Positions 10,178 to 21,648 of a stretch of DNA of 64,000 nt are shown piece after piece. The position numbers and the translations under genes are program-made. Origin of the DNA: Vesta saturnalis (Eukaryota; Arthropoda; Insecta; Coleoptera; Lampyridae); assembly GCA_036346205.1 (NCBI GenBank), contig JARFJB010001987.1:4309001-4373000 (forward strand), given 5' to 3'. Each line of letters opens with the position of its first letter. The stretch's first letter is position 1. A model generated the notes under the pieces. That model was not told the DNA's origin. It was given only the letters and a program-made list of their open reading frames with translations, and searched no databases.

Positions 10178-10572
10178 AGTCTTGTTATTAATGCATTATT
10201 GTAAAATTGCTAACAATCTAGACATTGATATGTTTCGTGTTACACTGGCAGAACTAAAATCAAAAGTTAAAAACTTATGATCTGTTAGTAAAATTTGAAT
10301 AGATTTAAACACCTTATTTTAGAAAAAAAAATTGTTAATTGTTCTTGTGAACTGCTGTAATATTGTTTGCCCTAATTTTTAAATTTTGTAAAAGAATAGT
10401 CCTGAAAACTTATAGTTTATTAAAATTTGTGAAGTGGTGTATACCGTATTCTTTAAAGAAAATATTACCTATGTGTTTGTAATACGTAAAAATGAAAAAT
10501 GAAAGAAAGATGCTTAACGGAATTGGATATACATGAAAATTTTTAAACTAAACGAAGATGTAATATTAGGTG

Positions 10573-10578
10573 TATAAA
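10573..10578 (+). promoter_or_regulatory. TATA box of ATPase relic
   Basis: TATAAA 63 bp before the ATG at 10641, just inside the edge of the terminal block. Confidence 0.45.
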
Positions 10579-10640
10579 TAAAGAATCATATTGACAAGTT
10601 TTGCAGCTTTAATTGACGCTCACAAACAACAACAGCAAAC

Positions 10641-11332
10641 ATGAGAGTAGTGGTTCAAACTCAAAAACTACCTATCGCAAATCTCGATGATTTGACCCGA
10701 GCTCGAAATAAGGAGATACAACGGCATGGGAAGTTACTCCAAACAGCGTACGCGGTATAATTTGTGGTCCTTCCAACTGTGGGAAAACAAACACCATGCT
10801 CAGTCTCCTAACTGAACAGAACGGTCTTCATTTCAAACACGTGTATGTCTATTCGTAATCGTTGAATCAGGAAAAATATCGACTCTTCGGTGAAATTCTA
10901 GATCCCATGAATGATATTGGTTATTATTGAATTAGCGATAATGCTGATATTATGGAACCGAGCGTTGCAAAACCCAATTCAGTGTTTATCTTTGACTATA
11001 TCGCTTGCGAAAAACAGAATCATATTAGAGCGTACTTTTCAATGGGTCGTCACAATAACATTGACTGCTTCTACTTGGGTCAAACCTACACTAAAATCCC
11101 CAAACAGTTGATTAGAGACAATGCCAATTTGATAGTGCTTTTCGAACAGGATGATTTGAATTTGTGTCACATATATGAAGACCATGTCGCCCCAATAGTA
11201 AGCATGCAATTGTTTCGTGACATGTGCACAGATACTTGGCGAAATCGATACGGATTCATGGTAATAAATAAGGACGCTGAAGTATAAAACGGTCGTTTTA
11301 GGAAAGGCTTCGATCAGTATATAATACCCTAG
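10641..11332 (+). pseudogene. Polinton packaging ATPase, degraded (copy 2)
   Basis: The ATG at 10641 opens MRVVVQTQKLP, and a frame change near 10725-10750 leads into the Walker A segment (GIICGPSNCGKT). Stops interrupt at about 10857 and 10928. The Walker B strand is visible as VFIFDYIACEK, with Tyr where Asp is expected. A long open part (10952-11287) holds FYLGQTYTKIPKQLI and CTDTWRNRYGFMVIN, and the C-terminus RFRKGFDQYI ends at the TAG at 11330. The family is the FtsK/HerA-type DNA-packaging ATPase of Polintons and adintoviruses. The order and motifs match copy 1 at 1347-2024. With several breaks plus a Walker B substitution, it cannot be active. Confidence 0.85.
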
Positions 11333-11478
11333 CGTTGTCGTTATAATATAATTTGGAATCAAACAGCCTACAAGCAAACAGCATAAATAATAGACCTGTT
11401 CTAAATAGACTTGTTTTAAACAGAGCTGTTTATTTACCTGTTAGACCTGTTTATCTGTTTTATTGTTGATCTGCAGCG

Positions 11479-12144
11479 ATGGATAACAAGAGATTAGCGT
11501 TGACGAAACGTATAATTCAAGTTTGTAAAACTATACAGCAAAAATATGATCATCTTAAGAAGGATCGATTTACTAAAGAGACAGATTTCATTAAAGCTTA
11601 CAAACCACTGATTGAACCACTTACAAAAATCGAAAAGAAAATCGAACCGCTACTAAAGATCTAACGAAAGACGGAGCCGGAGGAGGAGGTATTCGTGAAA
11701 CCGTCACCAAAACGTTATTCGTCCCCTATCAAAAACAAAAGGTCGCCAATTCAACAGTATAGTACCACGCCATCAATACCTTATCGCTTGCGAGGAATTA
11801 ACAAACGAAGATCATCTTCTTTAAGTAGTAGTAATTATGTCAGTCCATTCGCTCGACTTTCGTATTTTCAAAGAAATCCTCTGCGTCAAGAGATACCATC
11901 GTTCCCCGAGACTAGTGTGATTGGAGATATTGCACCCCAAGTGGAAGAAGAACGTGTAGCGACTACGACCGATTCTATTTCACTCAATACCTCTGCATCG
12001 AGAGAATTTCTGGAACAATATGATCCATTACCACGAATATACGTAGAGCGCATGTTAAGCGATTCATCGAATGCAATTGATACCACTTATGGAGTTCTTT
12101 ACGACATTTCCACCGATAAGTGGGCAATTGGCAAGACATATTGA
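11479..12144 (+). pseudogene. Polinton coiled structural-type protein, one nonsense codon
   Basis: The ATG at 11479 opens MDNKRLALTKRII, a Lys-rich coiled helix with KAYKPLIEPLTKIE. A TAA at 11662-11664 is the only stop before 12142. The reading frame continues past it through a Ser/Arg/Pro-rich linker (KPSPKRYSSPIKNKRSP) to a C-terminal TYGVLYDISTDKWAIGKTY. I therefore treat it as one gene of 222 codons with one nonsense change. Copy 1 shows the same N-terminal helix followed by the DPN/AGNT segment, which is missing here. Its role is unknown; the position between ATPase and tail-like gene suggests a virion protein. Confidence 0.6.
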
Positions 12145-12189
12145 GAAACCTGACAAACAATTTTTTAGTCAACTATAGTTTGCACAACG

Positions 12190-12575
12190 ATGGACAAGTT
12201 TGGACGCTCTCATATTCATGCTCAATTCCATAAACTGGTAAAAACGCAATTCTCTATTATCGATGATAAAGTGTGGAAAATAAGCGTTTAAGTAATGTAG
12301 CCGATCCCATCGAACGTCGAGATGCGTTAACCTTACAGCACTATCAATTGACGAGGTTCCATTTCAATGGGAACCGCTTAAGACAGGTGGCCGATCCTCA
12401 AGAAGACACTGATGCCATAAATAAAGGCTACCTCGAATTTTCTATCCAGTTAGTGAAGTCGCTTATAGATGGTGTTCGTAATTACGTTGCGATTGTAGAG
12501 GCAGATTTGAATGCAACTAAAGAAACTTTAAGTAAATTGATAGAGGATGGAACAAGTGGTAAAGGAGTTGCATAA
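12190..12575 (+). pseudogene. Polinton tail-fibre-like protein, frameshifted
   Basis: The ATG at 12190 gives MDKFGRSHIHAQFHKL and then shifts frame near 12270. The remaining frame (to the TAA at 12573) contains two repeats of the RLxxVADPxxxxDAxxxxYxx type (RLSNVADPIERRDAL and RLRQVADPQEDTDAINKGY). These are typical of phage-like trimeric fibre necks and of an insect Polinton protein I recognise only by pattern. The last 29 bp overlap the integrase start at 12547. A virion attachment role is inference. Confidence 0.6.
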
Positions 12576-13434
12576 ACCGGCACGCCAAAATTTCCCACGT
12601 AGACGCACTATTATTAAAGGATTCGATGATCTATGACAAGCCGATTTAGCTGAATTTGTACCTTACGCCAAACAGAATAAAGGCTACAAATACATGCTGG
12701 TAGTTATCGACTGTTTCTCTAAATACCTATGGACGAGAGGATTGAAGACGAAGACGGGTGCAGACGTGACAAAAGCTATGCAAACCATTTTTAAAGAACG
12801 GACGCCTAAGAATCTGCAAACAGATGCTGGAAAAGAGTTCTACAATAATCATTTCGATAAACTGATGATGAAATATAACATTAATCACTACTCCACCTAC
12901 AGCACGAAAAAGGCTAGCATAGCAGAAAGAGTGATTAGGACCATCAAGAATACCTTGTATAAAAAATTTGGGCTGCGTGGAAAATACGTATAGATTGGAA
13001 TACTTCTCGAGGAAGTAACGACAGAATACAATAATCGTAAACATCGAACGATCGGAATGAAACCTAGCGAAGTAAATGCTAACACACCGCCCAATGTATA
13101 TTCGAATCTCAAAATCTTTAATAAAACGATCGATTCATGGTGGGCGACATAGTTCGTATTAGTAAATTTAAAAGCATATTTGATAAAGGTTAGTACCCAA
13201 TTGGTCGAGTGAACTTTTCAAGATTGTTAAAGTACGTGTAACCAATCCACGCTAGAAAACATGAAAGGGACACCCATACTAGGTGGATTTTATGGACAGG
13301 AACTGCAAAAGGCTAAATATCCGGACGTGTACTTGGTGGAAAAGGTCATTAGACGTATGAAGAATAAAGTGTACGTAAAAGAGTTGGGATTAAACGAATA
13401 TTCGTGGATCGATGATGACAATGTAGTTTTATAA
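12547..13434 (+). pseudogene. Polinton retrovirus-type integrase, degraded
   Basis: The ATG at 12547 overlaps the upstream gene and reads through ELHKPARQNFPRRR. A TGA at about 12631-12633 interrupts it just before QADLAEF, probably replacing Trp. The DDE core is recognisable: VVIDCFSKYLWTRGLK (first Asp), NLQTDAGKEFYN (second Asp) and KASIAERVIRTIKN (Glu). A TAG at 12991-12993 interrupts the core end, and the YNNRKHRTIGMKPSEV segment follows in the same frame. The SH3-like C-terminal region (GDIVRISKFKSIFDKG) is in another frame. The last 50 codons return to the first frame with a chromodomain-like strand set (KYPDVYLVEKVIRR, then KELGLNEYSWID). The enzyme would join element ends to host DNA. 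Core residues are present but the gene is broken in at least four places. Confidence 0.85.
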
Positions 13435-13491
13435 GCATATTATTGTAACTACTTAACTATAAATAAAACTCAGCATACTGTTATATCGTTT

Positions 13492-13891
13492 TTATTTCAT
13501 CTCACCATACAAATGTTTTTTAACAATATCTTTCTTTACATGCATTTTTGAGACTAAAGATAACGTCTTTTGGTATTCGCTCAGTTCAGATGGCCAAAAT
13601 GCGTTGTCTGGACCATTCGTCCATCCAAGGAGCGCATTTGGATTTTCAACACCTTTGCGAATATTCTTCAGTAACCATTCGTGCGCTCGTTTATGACGAA
13701 GGTCATCGGACGGTCTAAAAGGATACTTGATATCCTGCTCCTTGCATATATTCCAAAGAATTTAGAGCCTTAGAGTTGACGTATTCGATAGCCGTACAAA
13801 TAGCGTCATCCATCACCACAGACAAATTCTTATAATTACCTAAGACTCTGTGAACATTATATAACGGCTTACTTAAGTCAAGTATATACAT
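13492..13891 (-). pseudogene. Unrecognised Polinton minus-strand gene, frameshifted
   Basis: The ATG at 13891 (minus) opens MYILDLSKPLYNVHRVLGNY, with VVMDDAICTAIEYVNSKAL, up to about 13760. After frame changes the C-terminal frame reads RHKRAHEWLLKNIRKGVE, NPNALLGWTNGPDNAF, then WPSELSEYQ, ending VKKHLYGEMK with the stop at 13494-13492. Codon-level conservation cannot be tested here, but both parts have protein-like composition and the Trp-rich GWTNGPDNAFWPS string is distinctive. It is transcribed toward the integrase and lies after the polymerase. I do not know the family. Confidence 0.45.
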
Positions 13892-13924
13892 TTTGACGTG
13901 TGGTTGTAAGGTAAATGATTGAAG

Positions 13925-14305
13925 TTAATTAGCAGTTATACATTCACTATTTACAATCTTACACATATTTACAACTTTCTTAATTAAATTATCCAGTTCA
14001 CTCTTTTTATTGAACAGCAATGTAATTTTATTCGCGCATACATTTCTCGTTTTGATGCACCAGTTGAAGCACTCGACCGGTAGAACAATGTCTTGCAAGA
14101 TCGCATTAATAAAAAAATGGTTTTCAGTTGATGATATATCCATTATAGCACTCTTTAAATATTTTGTTCCATGCGAACGTGTTTTTCTGAACGAATGCTC
14201 CAACTGGCGCTCATAATCTGAAATGTAAGTACAAAAATTAAATGTCACTGAAAAATATTCAGGCGGAAATAGTTGAATTGTAACCCCAAGGACGAGTTGT
14301 AACAA
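13925..14305 (-). other. Possible 126-codon minus frame between polymerase and unknown gene
   Basis: This is an open frame without an ATG at its start (TTG at 14305). It ends IVNSECITAN. It has hydrophobic and Cys-rich stretches (NFCTYISDYERQLEHSF, ECFNWCIKTRNVCANK). It overlaps the end of the polymerase relic by a few tens of bases in another frame. It may be the 5' part of the unknown gene at 13492-13891, or may be spurious. Confidence 0.3.
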
Positions 14306-17300
14306 AGTTTGCTGTTATAACTCGTTTATCAACGTAGGGACTGAGAACAATTTTATTTTGCTTGATCGTATACACTGATGTTTCTTTGATTTAATTAAGT
14401 ACTGATGTTTTTTACCACTGTCTCATTAAACAGAGATTCTTTGTAATCCTGTAAAGTTGTTTCTCTAATGCTCGCCGCAGTAGAGCCTTTTAATTTTTAA
14501 TTTCTTTTGTTTATCCACTCGGTAGGCATACATTTTGGCACGAAGCCCAATAAATTCTAACATAATTTTACTATGATTTTCGTCCTTTATCAAACCGGGC
14601 ACCTTTTTGTTGACGAGAGGAATTCCATAAATGTTATTGCATTCATAATCAGATGTATTATATCGTTGAATATCCTCTTAATGGATTCGTATATGTCGGC
14701 AACTGTGAAAGCGTAAATTAGACTATCGGTGTCCGTATATAATAATCTAGCATCATTTTTAAATGTCGGCAAAACGTAACTATAATGAAAATTGTACAGG
14801 AAGGCTTTTGATATGTCCAAGACTGCAGAGCCTGCAGATATGGGTTTATTTAGGAAGACTTCTAATCGATTCATTTCAATAATAACCAAATTCTCATCGA
14901 ATATGGTACAACTATGAAAATTGGTTTTGCGATATACGCACGAGCCCCATATCGACCCCCCATTTCGTAACCATCCGTACGTCTTTATATTTTCTTACAT
15001 TTTCATAAGCTTGCTATAGATGCTGTTCACCATTAATTTAAAAATGTATGGTAAATTTGTTTTGGCCTGCTGTCTCATTTTTGTATTTAACTCGATATAG
15101 CTTCGTAGCTACGGTAATTGTGTAAAACGCAAGACACGGTTGATTTTTACAAGTTTTACACGGTGTTTTATATAAAAATTCAAGCTTCTATAGTGCACGA
15201 TAGAGCCGTTTAGGATACACACTTAACAAAAGTTTCTTAATTTTAGATCCGGTGGAATCATATGTTCGGGCGCTAACAGCAGGTCACTGTGGGATTCATG
15301 CAAATCTCTCAGATAGTCTAAATCGCAATCCAAAATGTACACAATGTCGGAATCATCGGGATGACTTATTATGTCCAAGTCCTCAAAGTTTTCCACAAAA
15401 TTAAAGTTCACGATTGGTAACGATTCACACATGGTGGCTCTATAAAGCGAATTTACGTCATAGTACATTAAATAGGTGGTTTGAAGTTCGGGATCAAATT
15501 CTTCCATGTATTTGTTGTTTCCTTTGCGTAACGAGTACTGAATTGAGTGACACCTCCCCTAATACCCTTCTCAATAAACATAACCTGATCGATGTCGGTT
15601 AAAAGTTCCAATCTGACCTGTGTAATTTTTAACACTGCATCAAATGCTAGACCGGGAGCCGTATAGTAGTGTAATGAATCAAGAAGGTAGGTTTGCAGGC
15701 AGGTGTTGCGAAAGTTTTAAAGATATCCGCTAAACGAAGCACTTCAGTTTTTAGATAAAGGTCCGAATACTGACCCAACGTTCGAATATCAAAACATGCC
15801 ATACTTTTAAAGCATGTTCGTATGCTTCACTACTGACACCTTCGTTATGCAAATAACTAAAGAATTTCTCCTTAGTCGGTAGAGAGGTCTCATTTAACTT
15901 TTCCCAAGAATCTATATACTTATATGCAAAAACACCTTTTCTCGTTATCAAATAAAATTCGGTTTCGTTACGGCTGTGTAATCTAGTTATGGATTTTTTC
16001 ATTATCCAAATAGGAACATAACTTGTCTAAACTGCTACTCATAGATCGAAACGAATCCATAAATTTACCCTGAATGCTTGTATTGTCAAGAGAAATATAG
16101 TTTTCTTTGTTTAATGGTAAAAGTTTAACAGGTCCAGGAATACAGGTTACTAGTTCTTTAATGAAAGATGAGCATCGTACTCACTTAGATTATGGAATAC
16201 TATAGGATTCGTGGTTTCAAAGTTTAAGTTACAGTTATTATGGGTAGCCCTCTATAGATCCCTGTGAGATGCGAGTGATCCTTTACTTTAATTTCATTTT
16301 CTACAAAAGGTTTTTCGCATACGTGACAATGCGTAGCCTCATCAAAATTTTGTTGTTGAACCAAGCTTAGCGGTTGCTTGGTAATTACATTAATAACGAT
16401 TGAATTGACCGAATTTGCAATGTTCCATAACTGATTGATAAACCACGTATGCAATCTGCCCTCTATAGCAGAAAAATTTTGATAAGGTGTCATCGTAGGA
16501 GCACTTGAGATAAAACGCAATACTGAAAGGTTTTGAAACATCTGGAGAGTTGGAACATTTTTCTAAAATACTCTCAATATCTGCCTAAATAACAAAAGGA
16601 ACCTTTCCTTATATGAATAGTGCGTAAACCCTAAATATTTTGGTTTTCGTTGGGCAATTTTACCGAGCATTTATTTATTTGATAGCAGTTAGTGGAGTGT
16701 TTCGGTAACAAGAGTGCGAGAGGAAAATTATTTAAGCATATGTTACAAAAGAATTTTCTGTGTCCTCGATTGGAAAGTTGAGAGGACAACAACGCTGACA
16801 TGTTCTTGATCCACGTAAAGTGGCAATATTGGTTGTTGATGTTTGCCCCCTTTACACTGTTATCGTTCGAGGAGAGTACTAATAAATTTATCATGGGAAA
16901 ATCATGGTTGTGATTATCACTTATCATGAATGGCATTCCATGCTTTTTACTACGCTGTATAAATTTACGGATTAGTTTTTCAAATTTTTTATGTCTGTTA
17001 ATTTAATGGGAAATTGATGCAATACCTCATCGAAATGGGGATAGCTTTCTATTCTATCGGGGTGTTTGTTTGCAGGATATAAAGCGGAGACCAAAGAAAA
17101 CATAATTTATCGTTATTTTTAATATTAACAGTCCTTTTTAGTGCAATAAAACGTGGAGCTGTGATGAAAGTAGAATAAAATTATTTATGTTTACTTTCAA
17201 ATGCAAAATTTCACTTAGAGCAAACCCCGATCCTTCCTCTTGAAACTCTTCCAGTTTAACTGTCAATTTGTCAACTATTTCCCTTTGATACCACAGCTTG

Positions 17301-17659
17301 AGATTTGTGCCAAAGTCAATAACGGAATTTCTGGTAGAAAAATGCTTTAATTCTACATTCATATTTTGAGGGTTAATAAATTGGCATACCAGTACAACAT
17401 TCACTTTTAACAAAGACCTCTTCAACATGATATTAACCTTTCTAGCAAAGCTATCATATGCCTTTGTTAAAAAAATTAAGGGATCCTTGTATCCTAAGTT
17501 GACTATAATTCCCGTTAATAATCTCGAATCAAAACAAGATTTAAGGGAATACCAAACTAAACTTGCCGTATTGCATTCACCACCTATCCTACCACCCGTT
17601 ATGGGAGAGTTTCCTAATTGCTGTTGTAGTCGAGCCAAATAAAATTTTAAAAGAGCCAA
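14283..17659 (-). pseudogene. Polinton protein-primed DNA polymerase B, heavily degraded
   Basis: The relic is read on the minus strand through many frame changes. Order of recognisable blocks: an N-terminal region with KHFSTRN and LEEFQEEGSGFALSEIL (17380-17200); a zinc-binding region with KFFCNICLNNF...H...C (16780-16690); a second one with HCHVCEKPF and VKDHSHLTGIYRG (16340-16260); exonuclease motif FHNLSEYDAH (about 16200-16170); RKGVFAYKYIDSWEKLNET (15940-15885); exonuclease motif SDLYLKTEVLRLAD (about 15760-15720, Glu where Asp is usual); EKGIRGGV (about 15570); polymerase motif A YYDVNSLYRATM (15464-15429); motif B LMVNSIYSKLM (about 15030-14998, Ser where Gly is usual); motif C LLYTDTDSLIYAF (14745-14707); and the C-terminal GLRAKMYAYRVDK (about 14550) and KIVLSPYVDKR. 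Family-typical length is 1000-1100 residues, and the span fits. This enzyme would replicate the element from a protein primer. Confidence 0.9.
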
Positions 17660-18140
17660 ATTGCTCTATATTCTAAGGATTTTCATTCCTATATCTAAGT
17701 GAACATTATTGGTAATAGCTTTTTCTGTCAGAGATATATTGGTTCTAAGTATTGAAATATGTCTAACTATTTCGGCTGGTGTTTTAATAATTTTAATGTA
17801 TTTTGAGTCAACTCAACTAGGAAGCTGCTGAGGGCAGACAGAAATGATGAGGATGACATACCTATCGACATTAAACTTATCCTTAAAATATTCAACAAAG
17901 GTATTCCGGGTTTATTGCAGTTTGCTCAGCGAAATCGAACGGAGCATACAACCCAAGTATTTCACAAGACAACAAAACACGTAATCAATTTGAGCATCAA
18001 TAAACCTCTTATATAGATCAAGTGCTCCGTAACAAAGTATCGAACATTCAAGTAGATAGACGCTACGTTGCATTTTATCACAGTAATGGAAACTCGCAGC
18101 CGTCTTCACATCCTCTGGGGTCGTTGCCTCACCAACATGT
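17660..18140 (-). other. Upstream of polymerase relic, coding status unclear
   Basis: A minus frame at 18109-17912 (MKTAASFHYCDKMQRSVYLL...) is open for 65 codons and then decays. No family recognised. It could be a 5' extension of the polymerase gene or part of another gene transcribed the same way. Confidence 0.25.
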
Positions 18141-18212
18141 ACAGTAAGTTAAGAATTAATGACTGAAATAAAAAAAACTTAACTTGTAGTTCTTCACAGT
18201 ACCGGAAAGCAA

Positions 18213-18497
18213 ATGGAGACAATGGTGGAGGTTTACGCCAGGATTTTGAAGAAGATTTCTACCGACACCAACACCGCCCCATTTGCAACCGCAAACTGCG
18301 AGAGAATTAGCTCTCAAGACCATGGAAAAGATGAAAATATGGAGACAGTGTATAAACCAAATTGAGGACTGCACGCAAAGGAACAGCGCAGCTGAATGCT
18401 GAGTTGGAGACCTCACGGGCAGAGGAAGGCAAGCTACAACAGAAACTAGCCTGCATCAAAAATTTTGTGAATTTTGGGGCTGAGGTGTACAAATAGA
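18213..18497 (+). pseudogene. Coiled-coil protein relic near right end of Polinton
   Basis: Three short overlapping frames in the same direction look like one broken gene. They are METMVEVYARILKKIST from 18213, MEKMKIWRQCINQIEDC from 18322 and LNAELETSRAEEGKLQQKL continuing ACIKNFVNFGAEVYK to the TAG at 18495. The base composition is markedly richer in G and C than the flanks. Heptad-like Leu/Ile spacing suggests a coiled coil. I do not recognise the family. A processed host transcript is an alternative to an element gene. Confidence 0.4.
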
Positions 18498-20517
18498 TAA
18501 ATATGTAGAAATAAGAATTATATGTAATATTGGTTAAGTAATTATAATAAATGTAGATAATTCAGTATCGGAAATTTTTGCATTAATAACGGCCTCATAT
18601 GGGAAATCCTGAAGTGATGCTAGCTTTAACATAACATTTATGAAAGGGATAACGAATATTTTTTATAACAAAAGTATATATCTTGTTGCGTACATAAATG
18701 GGGAATGACGCAGTGTAAGAATAATTGCATAATATAAAATTAATGAATTAATAATGGTAACCAGACGTACTAAAATTAATGTGTGATAAGAGCGTGAAAT
18801 CAGTTATTAGTTTCTCAATTGTAATACTGTAATAAAAATTAAGCAAACTTAAGGAAATGAAATGATACAAAATAGTCAGCAAATGTGTAATGTGTTGCAT
18901 GTCTGCAGGACTTATTTAAATTGCTTTCCATTTATACTTGTAAATGCATGTGTGTTAGAATGATAACAACATTTATATTAAAAATTAATCAATTCATGAA
19001 TTGAAACAGAAAAAATGGTTGAATTAGAGTCATACGCTACTCAGGAAAATAAAAGAAGTGCAATAATTTTATTAAGAACTGAAATAATGAAGGTAAGGGA
19101 AAAGCAAAACATAAGTAATGCTATATTTTATACTAATAAATACAAATTAAGCAAAAATAATTAGGTCGTGATCTAAAACAAAAAATCAGTTCAATTGAAA
19201 TAATGAGTTATATAGATATACCCTGATCAACCACATAATCATATCGATGTTCGCGTCTATGAATAATTGAAATTTATTGCAAATATTTAATACGAGATGG
19301 GTCCCACTAAATGAGGTTCCGTTTTCCATAAAAACGACATCGTACTAAACAAAAACTATTTAAAACTTAAACAACGACAAAATTAATCACTTCGGGAAAT
19401 ATATTTCTAGAAAATTAGTAACTACTTCATCAGAAAATTGAAGTTAAAGAATTAAATTACGTATAATATTCTACTTACCTCTTCCGTTCTGTTGAACCCT
19501 AAATCAACATATTCAACGAAATCCGTAATAAAGACGTTAAGTTTCGGTAAAAAAATGTTTATAAATTTTTCTTACCAGCCATTATTTTAGTAGATGAAGT
19601 AAAATGGGTATATATCTGAATATGATATTATAATGTAAGGTGAACAACATTACTATATAAATCTTACATATAAGTATGCGTAAGTAAAATTATACTATAA
19701 GTAACTATAAAAGACGACGTACATGTAAATAAAGAGACATGAAAGAAGCCAAGGACGTGCTCCAGCTTAACGCTTGGCGTAGAAGGGACTCATAAGTCCT
19801 AATAAACGCGCTCTTCAGTTTTTAAATTTGCCCATAGATCCAAATTGAAATTAATACTTTTGAAATTGTGATTGCGTGTTACAAGCGGCACTTTATCTAT
19901 GGCGTTTTTAATTTGTCAAAAATATGAAAATGGTCCTAAAATTGATCTATACAATTTTGAAACGATAAACTGCACTTAAAATACAACTTTTTTTGCTTTA
20001 CTTACTTACACTCATAAGAAACACAACTTACTGCACGATTTCAACAATTTTAATTAGTTCAGGACCACCAATTGTTAGTTTCAACGAGATGTAAAAATTA
20101 CATATGTAATTTCATGTAAAATCAGTACTATAATGAATAAAATGTACGTCAACAGAAAGGAATGTAAGGTCAGCATTTTCAATGCAAGATATAATTATGA
20201 GCGTTTTTCCAATATTATCTAAACCATATAGTTCATTATCATTTTACAAGTTTTACTCATTTATTAATATATTACTTATATTTCTTATAATTTTTTATGT
20301 AACCATTAATTAACATAACACTGTTGATTTCATTATTTGAAAATGAAACTACTTACTTGTATTTCGCATTTGTAATTCATACAATTTTAAATTAATGATT
20401 ATTCCATTTAAGTTATGTTTTTTGGAGCGTGATATTTTAAATTAAGTCAATATTCATATATTATATAATGCAGTAAAGCATCTTCGTTTAATGATTATAA
20501 TTAATAATAATTTTTAA
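18498..20517. other. Two kilobases without a recognisable gene
   Basis: AT-rich and full of stops on both strands. This is where the missing capsid and protease genes might once have lain, but no capsid or protease motif is readable. Confidence 0.5.
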
Positions 20518-21383
20518 TTACATCTTCGTTTAGTTTAAAAATTTTCATGTATATACAATTCCGTTAAGCATCTTTATTTCATTTCCATTTTACGTATTAC
20601 AAACACATGGTAATATTTTGTTTAAATAATACGGTATACAGCACTTCACAAATTCTAATAATCGACAAGCTTTCAGGACTATTAAATTTAAAAATTAGAG
20701 CAAACAATATTACAACAGTTCACAAGAATAAATAACAATTTCTTTCTAAAATAAGGAATTTCAAATCTATTCAAATTTTACTAAAAGATCATAAGTTTTA
20801 ACTTTTGATTTTAGTTCTGCCAGTGTAACACGAAACACATCAATGTCTAGATTGTTAGCAATTTTGCAATAATGCATTAATAACAAGCCTTTAGTTTAAT
20901 CCTGCTTTTTCTGCATACGCTGCACTTCATACAACTCCAAATCATATTTTAACTTCTTTATTTTGCGTATCAGGTCTTTTATTTGTTCCCTTTTGGAGAT
21001 CTCTCAAATTGCTCCCGATGCAAACTTTTGCATCGAATTCTTCATTATTATATTGTATTTCCGCAGACTTATTAACTTCAATGAAACCTACATCTGTCGA
21101 AACGTCAGTTTACATACCCACTTGTTATAAAACTCACATCTTGTTACTTTTCTATTACGCGTTTTAGCACGAAACGAACCAAACATATCTGGTTATTTCC
21201 TTTGTGACATATTTGCATATCAGAGATTCAAACCCACATGTGTTTGGTCACCTACTATTTTTAATGATGACGCACATCAGTTATTTTTAATGATGGTGCT
21301 GTCACTATATTTTTAGATAAGACGCGAACCGACTATTTTTAGCTATGACGCGACCACCTGTTAGTGAGGACATAAACCGGCTA
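20518..21383. repeat. Terminal-inverted-repeat-like block, right
   Basis: Reverse complement of the left block, about 85-90% identical by eye. It contains a stop-bearing copy of the small basic ORF on the minus strand (about 21048-20890). The outer part is split by the LTR element: matching sequence resumes at 25055 (TTTTTAGCTGTGATACAACC, then AGCGAGGACGCGAACC). Confidence 0.7.
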
Positions 21384-21475
21384 TTTGGAGAATTTATTTC
21401 TTTATTTCATTATTACATACACTTATTAAATGATTAAATTTATTATACCAGTTCGACCACTTCATTATACTGGCG
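21384..21475 (+). repeat. Truncated 5' LTR (last ~90 bp only)
   Basis: GGAGAATTTATTTC...CGACCACTTCATTATA matches the final 75-90 bp of the 3' LTR (from 24980). It is followed by CTGGCGCATCGAGC, a primer-binding-site-like string. The first 1.1 kb of the LTR is absent. Confidence 0.6.
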
Positions 21476-21648
21476 CATCGAGCAAGGGACTTGATTTGCT
21501 TTCATTAGCATTTTCTGGTTATTTTCGCTTTTGTTTCGATTTTTAGAGTTCACCATTTAAAGGTATTGTAACCATTTATTATTACGATTTAATATTTTTA
21601 TTGTGTTTACGATTAGTGAAATTTTATAGTTCGTGTATTATTTTTACC

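Larger units (their letters stand above)
5515..10565. repeat. Large inverted duplication, left arm
   Basis: Successive blocks match, in reverse complement and in reversed order, blocks at 20518-30345. These are the Jockey-type fragment (5515-7050 versus 28690-30345), the zinc-finger gene (7389-8538 versus 26109-28600) and the terminal-repeat-like block (9640-10565 versus 20518-21384). Identity is clear by eye but imperfect, with indels. The stretch 8540-9480, which includes the small virus-type gene, has no partner in the right arm. Confidence 0.8.
9640..10565. repeat. Terminal-inverted-repeat-like block, left
   Basis: Reverse complement of 20518-21384. The inner edge is sharp: left reads CGAAGATGTAAT then unique sequence from 10566, and right diverges after the same string at 20518. 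The block directly borders the Polinton genes on both sides, so it may be the element's TIR. The outer edge is blurred by the tandem duplication on the left and by an LTR insertion on the right. Confidence 0.7.
10566..20517. mobile_element. Degraded Polinton/Maverick element body
   Basis: The interval bounded by the inverted terminal-like blocks holds the core Polinton set in usual relative order: packaging ATPase, small structural-type proteins and DDE integrase on +, and protein-primed DNA polymerase B on -. The body is 10 kb, shorter than the usual 15-20 kb. I could not find the double-jelly-roll major capsid protein, the adenain-type protease or the PLA2-like minor capsid gene. All long genes have stops or frameshifts, so this is a dead copy. 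Confidence 0.85.
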
